Positions 5,579 through 5,870 of a stretch of 5,870 nucleotides of DNA are shown one piece after another. The stretch comes from Streptomyces lilacinus (GTDB lineage Bacteria > Actinomycetota > Actinomycetes > Streptomycetales > Streptomycetaceae), in assembly GCA_000715685.1 (NCBI GenBank), contig KL569509.1, positions 7,334 to 13,203 of the forward strand, read 5' to 3'. Under the pieces are notes generated by a model, which saw nothing but the letters and a program-made list of their open reading frames with translations, did no database searches and was not told where the DNA came from. A program made the position numbers and the translations under genes. The stretch's first letter is position 1; each line of letters starts with the position of its first letter.

Positions 5579-5870
5579 GTGATGGTCTTCGCCTTCGCCT
5601 TGGGTGCGGCATGCTGCCTTGGAGTGGGATTCGTCCTCCAGCAGAACGCCGCGCAGCGCGCGCCCATGAGCGACTTCCTCTCCCTGCGCCTGCTGCTGGA
5701 CCTCGCCCGCATGCCGCGCTGGCTGGCCGGCATCGGGCTGATGGTCTGCGGCATGGGGCTCGGCGCCCTCGCCCTGGGCTGGGGCGAGGTGTCGCTGGTC
5801 GACCCGCTGATGGCGACGAACCTGCTGTTCGCCATGGCCCTCTCCCGCTGGCAGACCAAGCAGCCGCTCC
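5579..5870 (+). CDS. DMT-family membrane transporter, N-terminal part (cut by the window edge)
   Basis: Only the first 97 codons are present; the frame is open to the last base. The visible part has a hydrophobic first segment (VFAFALGAACCLGVGFVLQQNAA), a short charged stretch (RAPMSDFLSLRLLLDLARMPRW), a second segment (LAGIGLMVCGMGLGALALGW) and the start of a third after GEVSLVDPLMATNLLFAMALS. The pattern of one helix ending in VLQQ.AA, then a loop, then paired helices with a G-E-[VI]-S-L-V-[DE]-P-L motif is one I associate with drug/metabolite transporter (EamA/NIPA-like) proteins of actinomycetes. Substrate and full length cannot be told. The start could be GTG 5579, ATG 5582 or GTG 5570. 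I favour 5579 or 5582 because of GAGGTG at 5567-5572. The gene is divergent from the ferredoxin-like gene. Confidence 0.8.
   Translation, partial: MMVFAFALGAACCLGVGFVLQQNAAQRAPMSDFLSLRLLLDLARMPRWLAGIGLMVCGMGLGALALGWGEVSLVDPLMATNLLFAMALSRWQTKQPL

Overview
The window is very GC-rich, with codon third positions almost always G or C, AGGAGG-type ribosome binding sites and no in-frame TTA codon that I noticed. Together with the protein families present, this points to a Streptomyces or closely related actinomycete chromosome. Nothing suggests a phage, plasmid, insertion sequence or CRISPR array.

Layout: (1) Positions 1-40 hold a strong, nearly symmetrical terminator that ends transcription from a gene left of the window. 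(2) Positions 41-392 are a non-coding leader with only weak promoter candidates. (3) Positions 393-1367 encode a soluble, helical TPR-like protein of unknown role with a histidine cluster. (4) After an 88-nt gap come two tightly coupled genes: an APC-superfamily permease (1456-3000) and a copper/topaquinone primary-amine oxidase (2997-4970), which overlap by the four bases ATGA. (5) A small thioredoxin-fold [2Fe-2S] ferredoxin-like gene (5384-4986, minus strand) converges on the oxidase, leaving 15 nt between stop codons. (6) A 194-nt divergent intergenic region follows. (7) The first ~97 codons of a DMT-type membrane transporter run off the right edge.

Functional reading: the permease and oxidase form a compact amine-use module. 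The permease would import a primary amine, perhaps an aromatic monoamine. The cytoplasmic oxidase would convert it to aldehyde, ammonia and hydrogen peroxide, supplying nitrogen and, after aldehyde oxidation, carbon. No aldehyde dehydrogenase, catalase or dedicated regulator lies in the window. The oxidase is the best supported gene: the topaquinone tyrosine, catalytic aspartate, three copper histidines and the conserved cysteine pair can all be located. The TPR-like protein may share the transcript, but the sequence does not prove a functional link.

I see no clearly undescribed system. The points most worth a second look are a probable leaderless start for the ferredoxin gene, the Cys-Cys-His start and His-Cys end of the amine oxidase, the histidine cluster in the TPR-like protein, and an inverted repeat between the divergent ferredoxin and transporter genes.
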